Numbered from the stretch's first letter, positions 48,599 to 59,352 are shown. The stretch is DNA of 60,186 nt from Saprospiraceae bacterium (GCA_022448945.1 JAKVCV010000018.1:42179-102364); one strand, 5' to 3'. Numbers and translations: made by a program. The notes: generated from the letters alone by a model not told the origin.

Positions 48599-51500
48599 AT
48601 GCGACATGTAATCCTCTTGTCTATATGTAGTTTTTTCTTAGCCACATTAGGTATAAATTTTTTCCTAAGCACACCCATGTTTCAGGAAAAAAAATGTAAG
48701 CACGCGAGCCATTCCCATGGTAATCATACGCACAACCATGCACCTCCAATTGGAGGGTTTTGTGGATTTGATAGCATGCAATTGAATCTTTCCCCACAGG
48801 AAATACAACTACAAAATCAACTTGAACAACAATTATATAGTTTATTGCAAAAAGGGTACCCTACTTTTGGCAAGGCTCTGTATACCATCCCTGTAGTAGT
48901 GCATGTTGTACATAACAACGGTCCTGGAAACATCCCAAATACCCAGGTTACAGATGCTATACAACATCTTAACGATGCATTTGCTAATATTGGAGTGTAT
49001 AATCCTGCTACAGGAGTTGACGTTGAAGTACAATTTTGTCTTGCTCAACGTGACCCTGCAGGAAATACTACAAATGGTATTACAAATACTGTTTCTCCCC
49101 TGACAAATATGAATATGAATACGCAGGATTTAGCACTTAAAAATCTGATTCGCTGGAACCCTCTTGATTATGTCAATATTTGGGTAGTAAATGACATCCA
49201 GGGTGGTGTAGCTGGTTATGCTTATTTCCCATCCTCACACGGAAACAATAATGATGGTATTGTATTGGAATCAAATTTTATGGGTACCAATACGAATAAT
49301 TCAAAAGTTCTAGTACATGAAATGGGCCATTATCTGGGTTTATATCACACTTTTGAGGCTGGATGTACAAATAATGATTGCCTTGTTGATGGTGATAAAG
49401 TATGCGACACTCCTCCTGACAACACAACTGCTAACATACCTTGTTCTGCAATTTCAAACTCCTGTACAACAGATGAAGATGACCTATCTGCCAACAACCC
49501 TTTTCGTCCTATAGTTAACGGGGGACTTGGAGATCAAAATGATCAGATAGAAAATTACATGGATTATTCTGCTCTTGCTTGCTACGATCGTTTTACCGCT
49601 GGCCAAAAAGTAAGGATGCATTTTTTCCTTACAGGAACACGTGCAAGCTTACTGTCTTCTGAGGGTTGTCAGCCGCCCTGTACTAGTCCCATTAATATTG
49701 GATTTAATGCTTCAGCAACCACCATTACCACAGGAACAACTGTGAATTTTACTAATACAACTACAAATGGAGTTTCTTTTGAATGGTTCAACAATGCTAC
49801 ATCATTTGGCACAACAACTAACAACAGCCAGACTTTTAATACTCCGGGAATATTTAATATTGTTCTTGAAGCTAGTAATGGCGACCCTAATTGTACAGTC
49901 CGAGATTCTGTAACCATTACAGTTAATTGTGCAGCACAGGCAGCTTTCACTGCCAGTAGCAATGTGATTTCTACTAACGATGTCGTTTTTTTTACCGACA
50001 ATTCCAGTGGTGCAACATCCTACGAATGGTATGTCAATAATATTTTGGAGGGTACTGGTTCAAGTTTTAATTTTAGCTTCACTGCAATAGGGAATTATGA
50101 TGTTTTTTTAGTAGTTTCTGATGGTACATGTACTGACACCTCGTCTACAATAATCATTACAGTTACATCTTCAGGTTTGGCTCAAACTGGTCTACCTGTA
50201 TGGCCACTGGCTGTGAATGGCAATGTATTACCACAGATAGTTGATTGGCGCGATACCATTCCTGCAGTTAATACAATTTTTGCTACAACTACCAATGGAG
50301 GACAAACGGGAGCAGCCTTTAATGAATGTGGTCAACTTGCTTTTTATGTACTTCATACAGGTTCTGGCAACCAAAACAATCTTTTTATCTATGCTGACGA
50401 TGGCACACCATTATTAACCAATGGTACTGCTAATGCTCCAGGACTCGATGCAGTAAAAGGAGCTCAGGAAATACAAGTTATAAAAGTCCCTCTAACAAGT
50501 GATGAATGGTATATTATTTATAAAAAATGGACCACTGATGTCGGTGCAATAGGAAATAACGGAGGATATACTGAAGCGAATTGGCTATTTTCAAGAGTTC
50601 AGTATTCGGGAGGAAATATATTAAATATCATTCAAAGAGATATACCACTCGTAGATGCTACAGGAAATACCCATACGTATACTGATGGTGCGGCTGTATC
50701 AAGAACTGCAGGAGGTGTTAACAACCAACATTATCTTTATTTATGTAGACGTACTGCCGGTGTAAATAACGTTTCTCTCGATCGTTTTTTAATAACAAAT
50801 ACAGGTATTACTTTTGTAAGTAACACAGGAAATATACCAGCAACAACTTGGTCATTATCAATTGCTGGTTCACCAATAGAATTAAGCCCTACTGAAGATA
50901 AAATTGCAGTGGTTTGCAGAAACCAATCCGTCAACTATACAGATCTTGTTCTTTTTGATGCGAACTTATTCAATACAGCTTCAGCACAAACTATCAGCCT
51001 TGGTAATTTAATATTACAACCTGACGGCACTCCTATAGACCAGTCCAATATTCTTAATATTTCTGGTGCTGTTGATGTCATAGCTCTAAACAATTCTTTT
51101 CCGCTTAATTTTCTTCGAAATATGGAAAAGAAGGTTAATAATGTAGAATTCAGCCCTAATGGTCGTTTCTTATATTTTACAGCCGGAGGATATGTAGCAA
51201 GTGGCACTTCCAATGTTACCTATCTGGGACAAATTGACCTTGATCAAACTCCTTTCGAAGTTAGACTTCAGGTTCAAACTGTACCAAGTGGCCTTAATAT
51301 GTCAACAGGAGGAGGTTGTTTAACATCAAACACTACTTGTCTCAACTCATTAAATTCAGTTGTAGGTGTTGAATCATGTTTTGATGGAAATTTATACTTT
51401 AGCAAAAGGGCCTCAAGTACATTATTTGTAATTCCAGATCCAAATGGCTTTATGCCACAAAACCTTGTCCCATCAGATATTGATCTTTCTAGTCCAACAG

Positions 51501-54500
51501 AACCCAATATCAATATCAATGCAGGCATCCCTAGAATTTTACCGGATCAAATTGATGGCTTTAATTATCTATCAAATCAATTCAGAGAGGTAGAACTTAT
51601 TGTCCAAAAACTAGATTGTGATAATAATTGTGACTCTATCCCATATATACTTGAAATCACTGACAGTAGTGGAACTGTGGTAGAAAGTTTCCAAATCACT
51701 CAATGTCCTGATACGATTACGTTTTGTGCTGACACAGGTATAGTATATAGTTTAAGAGATACTACTGGACTAGTTTATCCTAATGCTATTTTTTATGGCT
51801 CAACACTATGCCCAAATGCTAACTGCATCTTTGATTTCACAGATAATTCAAACTGTGGTCAATTTATTTGTGACGGAAGTTTTTATCAAACTATTGGTGA
51901 CACCCTAGGATCTATGATCCTTTATGAAGTCTTTGATAATCCAGTTCAATTCAATCTTATTTCCAACCTATCTGCTAACGGCCTTTTTACAGGAATAAAT
52001 GCTATAGCTTATAACCCTGTCGACAATTTTATATATGGTATAAACAGTGGTATGCCACACCAATTATATAAAATTAACTCCTTTGGTATAGTTTCTCATG
52101 TAGGTAACATTACAGGACTTATGGGCAATAATTTTGTAGCTGGGTGCATGGATGGAAATGGCACTTACTATATCACAGGTAATAACCAATTTCTATATTC
52201 AATTGACATTAACACACTTGTTGCAACTCAAATTGGTACTTCTACAATAGTATCTGCAGATATAGCTTATAACCCTGCTAATGGTCTTTTATATGGTGTC
52301 GATGATATTGTAAACAGATTGATAAGCATAAATCCAATAACCTCCGCAATTACCCCTATAGGACCTCCTAACCCTCAATATTCTATGTTTGGTGCCTTAT
52401 ATTTCAATGCACAGGGTTCAATCATTGCTTATGGTGATAACGTAACCATTCCATCTATGGGACAAGAATCATTAGTTAGAATAAACCCTATTACAGGAGC
52501 AATTACACAGATAGGAATTGGCCCAAATGCTGGAACAAATGATGGCTGCTCCTGTCCTTTTGGAGTAGAATTAACGAAAGAGGCCCCATTATCTGTTCAA
52601 GCGGGAAGTACCTTTAGCTACACTTTTAAAATCTATAACAGGACTAGTTTTCCAATTACCAATGTTCAATTTTCTGATATTCTTACGAATGGTCTAGTCT
52701 GGACTTCAGAACCTCAAAACTTATCAGGAGTTACTATATCCGGAACTTCTATTACTGGATCGAATACTGCTATTTTTACCATCGACAGTCTACAAACAGG
52801 ATTAGATTCATTTACAATTGATGTTACGGTTCCATGTGTTTTTCCAGATACTATTTATAGTAATAGTGCTATGATTTCTGGGCTATCATCTACAATAACA
52901 ATTGCAGATACTGCTTTTTCTGACAACCCATTTACTGCCGCTATCAATGACACAACTGATATTATAATTACACCATACATAAATACTGAAACGCTGGACC
53001 TCGGTCCTGATACTTCTTTATGTGAAAATGCAGTTCTATTACTAAATGCAGGAGATGGTTTCAATAGCTATTTATGGCAAAACGGACATATAGATTCTTC
53101 TATTACTGTTAATGAAACTGGATTATATTGGGTTGAAGCAATTACAATCTGTGGAGATACACTTAGGGACAGTATAATAGTATCCTTTGATTCTATTGGT
53201 CTTCTGACATTAATAGACACAACTATTTGCTTAGGGGACACGCTAAATATAACCCTTGACAATAGTGTATTTTATCAATGGTTGCCAAACCAGGCGATCA
53301 GCTGTAACAACTGTTCCACTCCTAGCTTCTTTCCTTCTGCAACTACATCATATATAGCTATTACCAATAATGCATTGGGCTGTTTTTCTGTTGATAGTTT
53401 TACTCTAACTGTCGATTCCTGTTTTATTACATCAAGAATAGATACAAGCATTTGTCTTGGCACCTTTTTCTCATATGCAGGATCAAATATTCCTCCAAAT
53501 ACTATTGATACTATTACTCTAACCTCAAATCTTGGGATAGATTCATTTGTTATTGTAACAGTAACTGGTCTGGACACTTTCAATATTACTATTGATACTT
53601 CAGCTTGTGCAGGAGATAGTATATTCTTGAACAATCAGTTCCTTCAAGCTGGAACCACCACTACTTTTAACCTGCAAACCAGTAGTGGTTGCGATTCTAT
53701 TATTACTGTTAATGTAGCAAGCCTGGATACTTTTAATATTACCATTGATACTGCTGCATGTAATGGTGATAGTATTTTCTTTAATAATCAGTTCCTTCAA
53801 GCTGGAACCACCACTACTTTTAACCTGCTGACCAGTAACGGCTGCGATTCTATTATTACTGTTAATGTAGCAAATCTAAATTCTTTCAATACGATCATTG
53901 ACACTGCAACTTGTGCAGGAGACAGCATTCAATTTAATGCTCAATTCCTACAGGCGGGATCCTCTACTACTTTTAATCTGATTACAAATGATGGATGTGA
54001 CTCTATTATTACCGTTAATGTCGCAAGCCTGGATACTTTTAATATTACCATTGATACTGCTGCATGTAATGGTGATAGTATTTTCTTTAATAATCAGTTC
54101 CTTCAAGCTGGAACCACCACTACTTTTAACCTGCTTACCAGTAACGGCTGCGATTCTATTATTACTGTTAATGTAGCAAGCTTAGATACGTTTAACATTA
54201 TCATTGACACAGCAACTTGTGCAGGAGACAGTATTCAATTTAATTCTCAATTCCTGCAGGCAGGAACATCAACAACTTTTAATCTGCTTACAAACGATGG
54301 GTGTGATTCCATTATTACCGTTAATGTTGTAAGCCTGGATACTTTTAATATTACCATTGATACTTCTATTTGCGCTGGTGACAGCATTCAGTTTAATTCC
54401 CAGTTCCTCCAGGCGGGAACCTCTACTACTTTTAATCTGCTTACTAACAATGGATGTGATTCCATTATTACCGTTAACGTTGCAAGTTTCAATTCTTTCA

Positions 54501-57500
54501 ATACGATCATTGACACTGCTACTTGCGCAGGAGATAGTGTTTTCTTTAATGCACAGTTCCTACAGGCGGGAACATCCAATACTTTTAATCTGCTTACTAA
54601 CGATGGGTGTGACTCCATTATTACCGTTAACGTTGCAAGTCTGGATACTTTCAATATTACGATAGACACGGCGATATGTGCGGGAAACAATATTTTATTT
54701 AATGGCCAGATATTACAATCAGGCACTTCTACTACTTTTAATCTCCAAACATACAATGGTTGTGATTCTGTTATTACTGTTAATGTTGCCAGTTTAGATA
54801 CTTTCAATATTTCAATAGACACTATTATTTGTAACGGAGACAGTATCTTATTTAACGGGCAATTCTTGGATGCAGGAACCATAAATACATTTAACCTCCA
54901 GACGATAAGTGGTTGTGATTCTATCGTTACCGTTAATGTTCAATCATTTCCTATATCGTTTACAAGTTCCAGCACTAATGTTTCCTGTAATAATGGTAAT
55001 GATGGAACTGTTACAATAAATGTAAACGGTGGTTTAGGAGGATTTAATTTTATTTGGAACAACGGACAAACTGCGTCTACTGCTACTGGCCTGACCGCAG
55101 GAATATATTGCGTAACAGTTACTGACTCAATAGGGTGCTCCATAGATACTTGCATTACGATTAGTGAACCTGCTGCTTTAAGTAATATTTCTTTTTCTAC
55201 CCAAAATGTTAGTTGCTTTAATGCAAATGACGGACAACTTACTGCCAGTCTTAGTGGAGGTATCCAACCATATGACTTCCTTTGGTCCAATGGACAAACA
55301 GGTAGTATTGCAACAGGGCTTGATGCGAATATCCACAGCGTAACCATAACGGATGATAACGGTTGTACCATTACTGATAGTGCACCAGTGACCCAGCCAA
55401 TTCAACTTCAATTATCATTCAATATCGATTCTGTTCTGTGTAATAACGGAAATAGTGGACAAATTGAAGCAATTGTCTCAGGAAATACCACCCCACCCTC
55501 CTTCTTATGGGATGTTGCGGCTAACAATCAAAACACTGCTATTGCAACAGGCTTATCTGTTGGAAATTATTCCGTTACAGCTTCAGATTTATCAGGATGT
55601 ACAGTATCAGGAAATGCTACTGTTCAGGAACCAACACCCCTGATAGCTAATATTATTAACCAGAGCAACCCGCTTTGTAATAGTTTCTGCGATGGAATGA
55701 TAGAAGTGGATGCCCTTGGCGCTACTCCAAACTATTCATTTATCTGGACCAATGGGCAAACTACAAGTATCGCTACTGGTGTATGCTCTGGCAGCCATAA
55801 TGTGACAGTTACTGATGCCAATAATTGTACGATCTCCGTTGGAGGAGTACTTACCGATCCTGCACCAATAGTTGTAAACCCTCAGGTCCTATCTAATTTC
55901 AATGGCTCTCCTATTAGCTGCCCTGGTGCGGCAGATGGCTCGGTTGGCGTAACCGCTTCCGGAGGAACTGGAGGGCTCACATATACTTGGTCTCCTCTGG
56001 GCCAAAATACTGCCGTAATAAGCGGACTACTGGAAGATACTTATTGCGTTTCTGTAACCGATGCTGTTGGCTGTACTGCTGATACCTGCATTACCATCAG
56101 CGACCCGGTTCAATTAGCTGCTACGTTTACAAAGGTGGATGTTTTCTGTAACGGTGATACCAATGGACAGATCCTTGTGACGGCTACACCTGGTACAGGA
56201 ACGCTTGGAGTGAATGGTTATGAATATAAAATAACAGGCCCCGGACAATCCGGAAACGTCTTTAGTGCAGTAAACAACTTCAGTAACCTTGGTGCAGGAA
56301 CCTATACGATCGTCGTACGTGATGGTAATAACTGTGAGATACAACTTACTATTGATATTCTTGAACCACCGGCAGTCTTAATAGATTCTGTAGTGGTAGT
56401 GGATGCCCTTTGTTTTGGTGCGGCTTCAGGAACCGCTACGGCACACCCCTCTGGCGGAGTGGGCAACTTCACCTATCAGTGGAATAGCACGGCTGCAGGG
56501 CAAACTACTCAGACTGCAACAGGTCTGGCTTTTGGGGTTTACAGCGTTACTGTTATCGATAGCAATGGCTGCCACGAGGTGGATGTCTTTAATGTCGGAC
56601 AGGCAACACAATTAACTGGTTCTATTTCCGGTGGTACTATTCCCTGTATTGGTGGAATTGCTTCTGCTACTGCTAATGGCAATGGGGGAACTCCTATAGC
56701 AATTACATCTTATATTTATAACTGGACAAATGGACAAACAAGTGCAACGGCTGTAAATTTAGCAGCAGGAGTACATTGCGTTACTATAACAGATGCTAAT
56801 GCTTGTACCGTAGTCGAATGTGTTACCATTACAGCGCCTTCTACCGCTGTATCAGCATCCATTAGTGCCCAGACAGATGCCTTATGTCTGGGCTCCTCAG
56901 ATGGAACGGCTACTGCTCAGGGAGTAGGCGGAACCCCAGGATACACCTATGTATGGCAAACCATACCCAATCAAAATACCCAAATAGCCACAGGGCTTGC
57001 TGCAGGCAGCTATACGGTGGTTGTTACAGATACCAATGGTTGTACGGCACAAACTACAGTGACCATTAGTGAGCCTTCGTCTGCAGTGGCGGCTGTAATA
57101 ACAGGAACAAATAACACAAGTTGTAATGGTCAGGCAGATGGTGATGCTACGGTCAGTGGTAGTGGCGGAACTCCTGGATATACCTTCCTCTGGTCCAATG
57201 GTCAGACGGCTGCTATAGCTACCGGATTAAGCGTTGGCGTTTACGCTGTAACAGTAACGGACAACAATGGATGTACGACATCATTAACAACCAATATATC
57301 GGAACCATTGCCAGTAGATATTACACAAATCCTAACCACAGACGTAGCCTGTAAAGGCGATGCAACAGGAACAGCAAGTCTGTCCGTCAATGGCGGAACG
57401 CCCGGCTTTACTTATCAATGGAGCGGGGCTCTTGGACAAACAGGAACGCTTGCTACTGGACTGTCGGCAGGAAGCCATACGGTAACAGCGACAGATGTAA

Positions 57501-59260
57501 ACGGATGCTTTGACATCGACACCTTTGTCATTAGTGAACCAGCACAAGCCATGTCGGGAATATTGACCGGACAGGATGCCCTTTGTTTTGGATCGGCTAC
57601 GGGGGAGATCGGTGCGGTTGTCCAAGGTGGGACAGTTGCAGGCAACTACAGCTATGTGTGGAATACAGTACCTGTTCAAACTACGGTTATTGCAGACAGT
57701 ATTCCGGCAGGAACGTATACTGTGATAGTAACAGATGACCAGGGTTGTACCATTAGCCTTACAGGAACGATTGGAGAAGCTACTCAATTATTAATTAATG
57801 CTTCGATGCAGCAAGCCGTCACCTGCTTTGGTGGGAACGATGGTATTGCAACTGCCTCACCTGCTACAGGAGGAACACCAGACTATAATTACGTATGGTC
57901 TGATGCGCTCGGGCAAACAAGTCTAACAGCAACAGGATTGTCTGCAGGTGTCTATACTATAGTAGCTCAGGATACCAATTCGTGTACCGCCTCTTCATCC
58001 GTAACTATCACAGAAGATACCGAGATGACAGTCAATGAAAGTATCATCAATGTCAGCTGTTTTGGTGGTAATGACGGAAGTATAGATATTGTCAGTTCCA
58101 ACAAGAACATATCCAACTTTGTCTGGGATGTTGGTGTGGGAAATCCGATCATTGGTCTTTCTGCAGGGACTTACAGCCTAACGGCTACAGATATCAGTGG
58201 CTGTCAGAACAGCTTTAGCTTTACAGTAACTGAGCCTAATGAGTTAGTCATTAACATGGTACAGAGTGGAATAATCGCTTGTGCCGGTGACAGCAATGCC
58301 ATAGCAGAGATCAATACAACTGGAGGAACGCCAAACTACAGTTACAACTGGAGCAGTGGTCAGAGTACAAGCACAATAAACAACCTTGCACCCGGTAATT
58401 ATACAGTAACGGTTAGCGATAGTAAAGGCTGTATAAAAACAGAAAGCCTTGATGTTACTGAGCCAGAGCCACTAATGATAAATGGCACGACCACAGCTAC
58501 CCTTTGTGCGGGAGATTCTACAGGAACAATAGCAGCATTTGGTAGTGGAGGAACAACAAATACCGGACTATTAAGATACAGCCTTGACGGCACGAACTGG
58601 CAGACAGGAAATCTCTTTACAGGACTCCAGGCAGGTATTTATACGCTAACGATCGAAGACAATAATGGTTGTACCAAAGATACATTAATAGTTGTACAGG
58701 ATGCAGATCCGTTCTTTATCACCAATATGACACCGGACACTACTATGGAGTATCTGGACAGCCTGATGGTAGAGGCCGAGGTCAACGATACAGCTGGAGT
58801 ACTATTCAGTTGGACACAGCTGGAAGGAACAACCCCTGGTCTGATAACAGATAGCAGTTATAATTTTATTATAACACCTATTGAAAAAGTCACCTATCAA
58901 TTCACGGCGATCAATCCAAATGGATGTGAGTTGGACAGCATTGTGATTATCGATGTGAATATGATCAGAAGAGCCAATGCACCATCTGCCTTTACACCAA
59001 ATGATGACGGTGTAAACGACTTTTTCTTTATACAAGGTGGTGAAAAAGTTGAAGAAGTAACTATATTCAGGATCTATGACCGTTGGGGGAATCTGTTATT
59101 TGAAGGTAACAACCTTGATATCAATGTAGATATACAGGGCTGGAATGGGAAGTTCAGAGGTAAAAAAATGAACACAGGTTCATTTACCTGGTATGCTGAG
59201 GTGTTATTCAAGGATGGTCATACTGAAGTTATAAAAGGAGATGTTTTATTGTTGAGGTAA
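48599..59260 (+). CDS. Giant T9SS-secreted M43-like metalloprotease with SprB repeats
   Basis: A 3,553-aa secreted protein. ATG 48599 gives a signal peptide (to about residue 25); a TTG one codon earlier is ignored. A His-rich stretch (CKHASHSHGNHTHNH, about 32-46) precedes an M43/pappalysin-type protease with zinc site HEMGHYLGLYH (H240, E241, H244, H250) and a later Met region ENYMDYSALACYDRF. Then come two PKD-like domains (about 361-523), a long beta-rich region with propeller-like repeats (about 524-1320), a DUF11 domain (about 1321-1460), Ig-like domains, nine 51-aa repeats (1661-2119), about 16 SprB-like repeats (about 2120-3368) and a T9SS type B (CHU_C) sorting domain from APSAFTPNDDGVNDFFF. 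It should cross the outer membrane by T9SS and be held or released at the surface. The likely substrate is an extracellular protein; its identity is unknown. Confidence 0.95.
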   Translation: MRHVILLSICSFFLATLGINFFLSTPMFQEKKCKHASHSHGNHTHNHAPPIGGFCGFDSMQLNLSPQEIQLQNQLEQQLYSLLQKGYPTFGKALYTIPVVVHVVHNNGPGNIPNTQVTDAIQHLNDAFANIGVYNPATGVDVEVQFCLAQRDPAGNTTNGITNTVSPLTNMNMNTQDLALKNLIRWNPLDYVNIWVVNDIQGGVAGYAYFPSSHGNNNDGIVLESNFMGTNTNNSKVLVHEMGHYLGLYHTFEAGCTNNDCLVDGDKVCDTPPDNTTANIPCSAISNSCTTDEDDLSANNPFRPIVNGGLGDQNDQIENYMDYSALACYDRFTAGQKVRMHFFLTGTRASLLSSEGCQPPCTSPINIGFNASATTITTGTTVNFTNTTTNGVSFEWFNNATSFGTTTNNSQTFNTPGIFNIVLEASNGDPNCTVRDSVTITVNCAAQAAFTASSNVISTNDVVFFTDNSSGATSYEWYVNNILEGTGSSFNFSFTAIGNYDVFLVVSDGTCTDTSSTIIITVTSSGLAQTGLPVWPLAVNGNVLPQIVDWRDTIPAVNTIFATTTNGGQTGAAFNECGQLAFYVLHTGSGNQNNLFIYADDGTPLLTNGTANAPGLDAVKGAQEIQVIKVPLTSDEWYIIYKKWTTDVGAIGNNGGYTEANWLFSRVQYSGGNILNIIQRDIPLVDATGNTHTYTDGAAVSRTAGGVNNQHYLYLCRRTAGVNNVSLDRFLITNTGITFVSNTGNIPATTWSLSIAGSPIELSPTEDKIAVVCRNQSVNYTDLVLFDANLFNTASAQTISLGNLILQPDGTPIDQSNILNISGAVDVIALNNSFPLNFLRNMEKKVNNVEFSPNGRFLYFTAGGYVASGTSNVTYLGQIDLDQTPFEVRLQVQTVPSGLNMSTGGGCLTSNTTCLNSLNSVVGVESCFDGNLYFSKRASSTLFVIPDPNGFMPQNLVPSDIDLSSPTEPNININAGIPRILPDQIDGFNYLSNQFREVELIVQKLDCDNNCDSIPYILEITDSSGTVVESFQITQCPDTITFCADTGIVYSLRDTTGLVYPNAIFYGSTLCPNANCIFDFTDNSNCGQFICDGSFYQTIGDTLGSMILYEVFDNPVQFNLISNLSANGLFTGINAIAYNPVDNFIYGINSGMPHQLYKINSFGIVSHVGNITGLMGNNFVAGCMDGNGTYYITGNNQFLYSIDINTLVATQIGTSTIVSADIAYNPANGLLYGVDDIVNRLISINPITSAITPIGPPNPQYSMFGALYFNAQGSIIAYGDNVTIPSMGQESLVRINPITGAITQIGIGPNAGTNDGCSCPFGVELTKEAPLSVQAGSTFSYTFKIYNRTSFPITNVQFSDILTNGLVWTSEPQNLSGVTISGTSITGSNTAIFTIDSLQTGLDSFTIDVTVPCVFPDTIYSNSAMISGLSSTITIADTAFSDNPFTAAINDTTDIIITPYINTETLDLGPDTSLCENAVLLLNAGDGFNSYLWQNGHIDSSITVNETGLYWVEAITICGDTLRDSIIVSFDSIGLLTLIDTTICLGDTLNITLDNSVFYQWLPNQAISCNNCSTPSFFPSATTSYIAITNNALGCFSVDSFTLTVDSCFITSRIDTSICLGTFFSYAGSNIPPNTIDTITLTSNLGIDSFVIVTVTGLDTFNITIDTSACAGDSIFLNNQFLQAGTTTTFNLQTSSGCDSIITVNVASLDTFNITIDTAACNGDSIFFNNQFLQAGTTTTFNLLTSNGCDSIITVNVANLNSFNTIIDTATCAGDSIQFNAQFLQAGSSTTFNLITNDGCDSIITVNVASLDTFNITIDTAACNGDSIFFNNQFLQAGTTTTFNLLTSNGCDSIITVNVASLDTFNIIIDTATCAGDSIQFNSQFLQAGTSTTFNLLTNDGCDSIITVNVVSLDTFNITIDTSICAGDSIQFNSQFLQAGTSTTFNLLTNNGCDSIITVNVASFNSFNTIIDTATCAGDSVFFNAQFLQAGTSNTFNLLTNDGCDSIITVNVASLDTFNITIDTAICAGNNILFNGQILQSGTSTTFNLQTYNGCDSVITVNVASLDTFNISIDTIICNGDSILFNGQFLDAGTINTFNLQTISGCDSIVTVNVQSFPISFTSSSTNVSCNNGNDGTVTINVNGGLGGFNFIWNNGQTASTATGLTAGIYCVTVTDSIGCSIDTCITISEPAALSNISFSTQNVSCFNANDGQLTASLSGGIQPYDFLWSNGQTGSIATGLDANIHSVTITDDNGCTITDSAPVTQPIQLQLSFNIDSVLCNNGNSGQIEAIVSGNTTPPSFLWDVAANNQNTAIATGLSVGNYSVTASDLSGCTVSGNATVQEPTPLIANIINQSNPLCNSFCDGMIEVDALGATPNYSFIWTNGQTTSIATGVCSGSHNVTVTDANNCTISVGGVLTDPAPIVVNPQVLSNFNGSPISCPGAADGSVGVTASGGTGGLTYTWSPLGQNTAVISGLLEDTYCVSVTDAVGCTADTCITISDPVQLAATFTKVDVFCNGDTNGQILVTATPGTGTLGVNGYEYKITGPGQSGNVFSAVNNFSNLGAGTYTIVVRDGNNCEIQLTIDILEPPAVLIDSVVVVDALCFGAASGTATAHPSGGVGNFTYQWNSTAAGQTTQTATGLAFGVYSVTVIDSNGCHEVDVFNVGQATQLTGSISGGTIPCIGGIASATANGNGGTPIAITSYIYNWTNGQTSATAVNLAAGVHCVTITDANACTVVECVTITAPSTAVSASISAQTDALCLGSSDGTATAQGVGGTPGYTYVWQTIPNQNTQIATGLAAGSYTVVVTDTNGCTAQTTVTISEPSSAVAAVITGTNNTSCNGQADGDATVSGSGGTPGYTFLWSNGQTAAIATGLSVGVYAVTVTDNNGCTTSLTTNISEPLPVDITQILTTDVACKGDATGTASLSVNGGTPGFTYQWSGALGQTGTLATGLSAGSHTVTATDVNGCFDIDTFVISEPAQAMSGILTGQDALCFGSATGEIGAVVQGGTVAGNYSYVWNTVPVQTTVIADSIPAGTYTVIVTDDQGCTISLTGTIGEATQLLINASMQQAVTCFGGNDGIATASPATGGTPDYNYVWSDALGQTSLTATGLSAGVYTIVAQDTNSCTASSSVTITEDTEMTVNESIINVSCFGGNDGSIDIVSSNKNISNFVWDVGVGNPIIGLSAGTYSLTATDISGCQNSFSFTVTEPNELVINMVQSGIIACAGDSNAIAEINTTGGTPNYSYNWSSGQSTSTINNLAPGNYTVTVSDSKGCIKTESLDVTEPEPLMINGTTTATLCAGDSTGTIAAFGSGGTTNTGLLRYSLDGTNWQTGNLFTGLQAGIYTLTIEDNNGCTKDTLIVVQDADPFFITNMTPDTTMEYLDSLMVEAEVNDTAGVLFSWTQLEGTTPGLITDSSYNFIITPIEKVTYQFTAINPNGCELDSIVIIDVNMIRRANAPSAFTPNDDGVNDFFFIQGGEKVEEVTIFRIYDRWGNLLFEGNNLDINVDIQGWNGKFRGKKMNTGSFTWYAEVLFKDGHTEVIKGDVLLLR
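53579..54955 (+). repeat. Nine tandem 153-bp (51-aa) coding repeats
   Basis: The units run exactly in register without gaps, each encoding FNITIDTxxCxGDSIxFN, then QFLQAGTTTTFNL, then GCDSIITVNVASLDT. Units two and four (starting 53732 and 54038) are almost base-identical over the unit and differ at a CTG/CTT leucine codon in their core, while units eight and nine are more diverged. This points to recent duplication or gene conversion of a two-unit block. Each unit has two cysteines that could form one disulfide. Confidence 0.93.
54956..58700 (+). repeat. Array of about 16 SprB-like repeats in the protease-adhesin
   Basis: Each unit of 70-85 aa shows the pattern NVSCFGGNDGSI, then GGTPGYTYVWSNGQT, then ATGLSAGVYTVTVTDNNGC, then a ISEP-type linker. 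I counted about 16 unit starts. The DNA from about 55.9 kb onwards uses more G and C at third positions than the front of the same gene and than the left giant gene. Confidence 0.85.
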
Positions 59261-59289
59261 CAATCCAAACAATAAGTATCTAGCACAAA

Positions 59290-59324
59290 CAAAGCCGATA
59301 AGACTAATGATCTTATCGGCTTTG
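59290..59324. terminator. Bidirectional hairpin terminator after the protease-adhesin gene
   Basis: CAAAGCCGATAAGA and TCTTATCGGCTTTG form a perfect 14-base stem around a seven-base loop, starting 30 bases after the stop of the plus-strand giant gene. A-rich and T-rich flanks let it serve the convergent minus-strand gene as well. Confidence 0.85.
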
Positions 59325-59332
59325 CTTGTATT

Positions 59333-59352
59333 AAAAACCGACCGCTTCGCGG
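59333..59352 (-). terminator. Short hairpin plus T-run for the minus-strand gene
   Basis: Read on the minus strand, CCGCGAAGCGG (four-base GC stem, three-base loop; 59352-59342) is followed by TCGG and TTTTT (59337-59333). It lies 30 bases after the stop of the DUF1566-type gene and precedes the stronger shared hairpin at 59290-59324. Confidence 0.5.

Noticed and set aside
53579-54955. Regular 153-base periodicity suggesting a CRISPR-like or satellite array
   Set aside because: The units are in frame, translate to one conserved 51-aa motif, and have no unique spacers. They are coding repeats.
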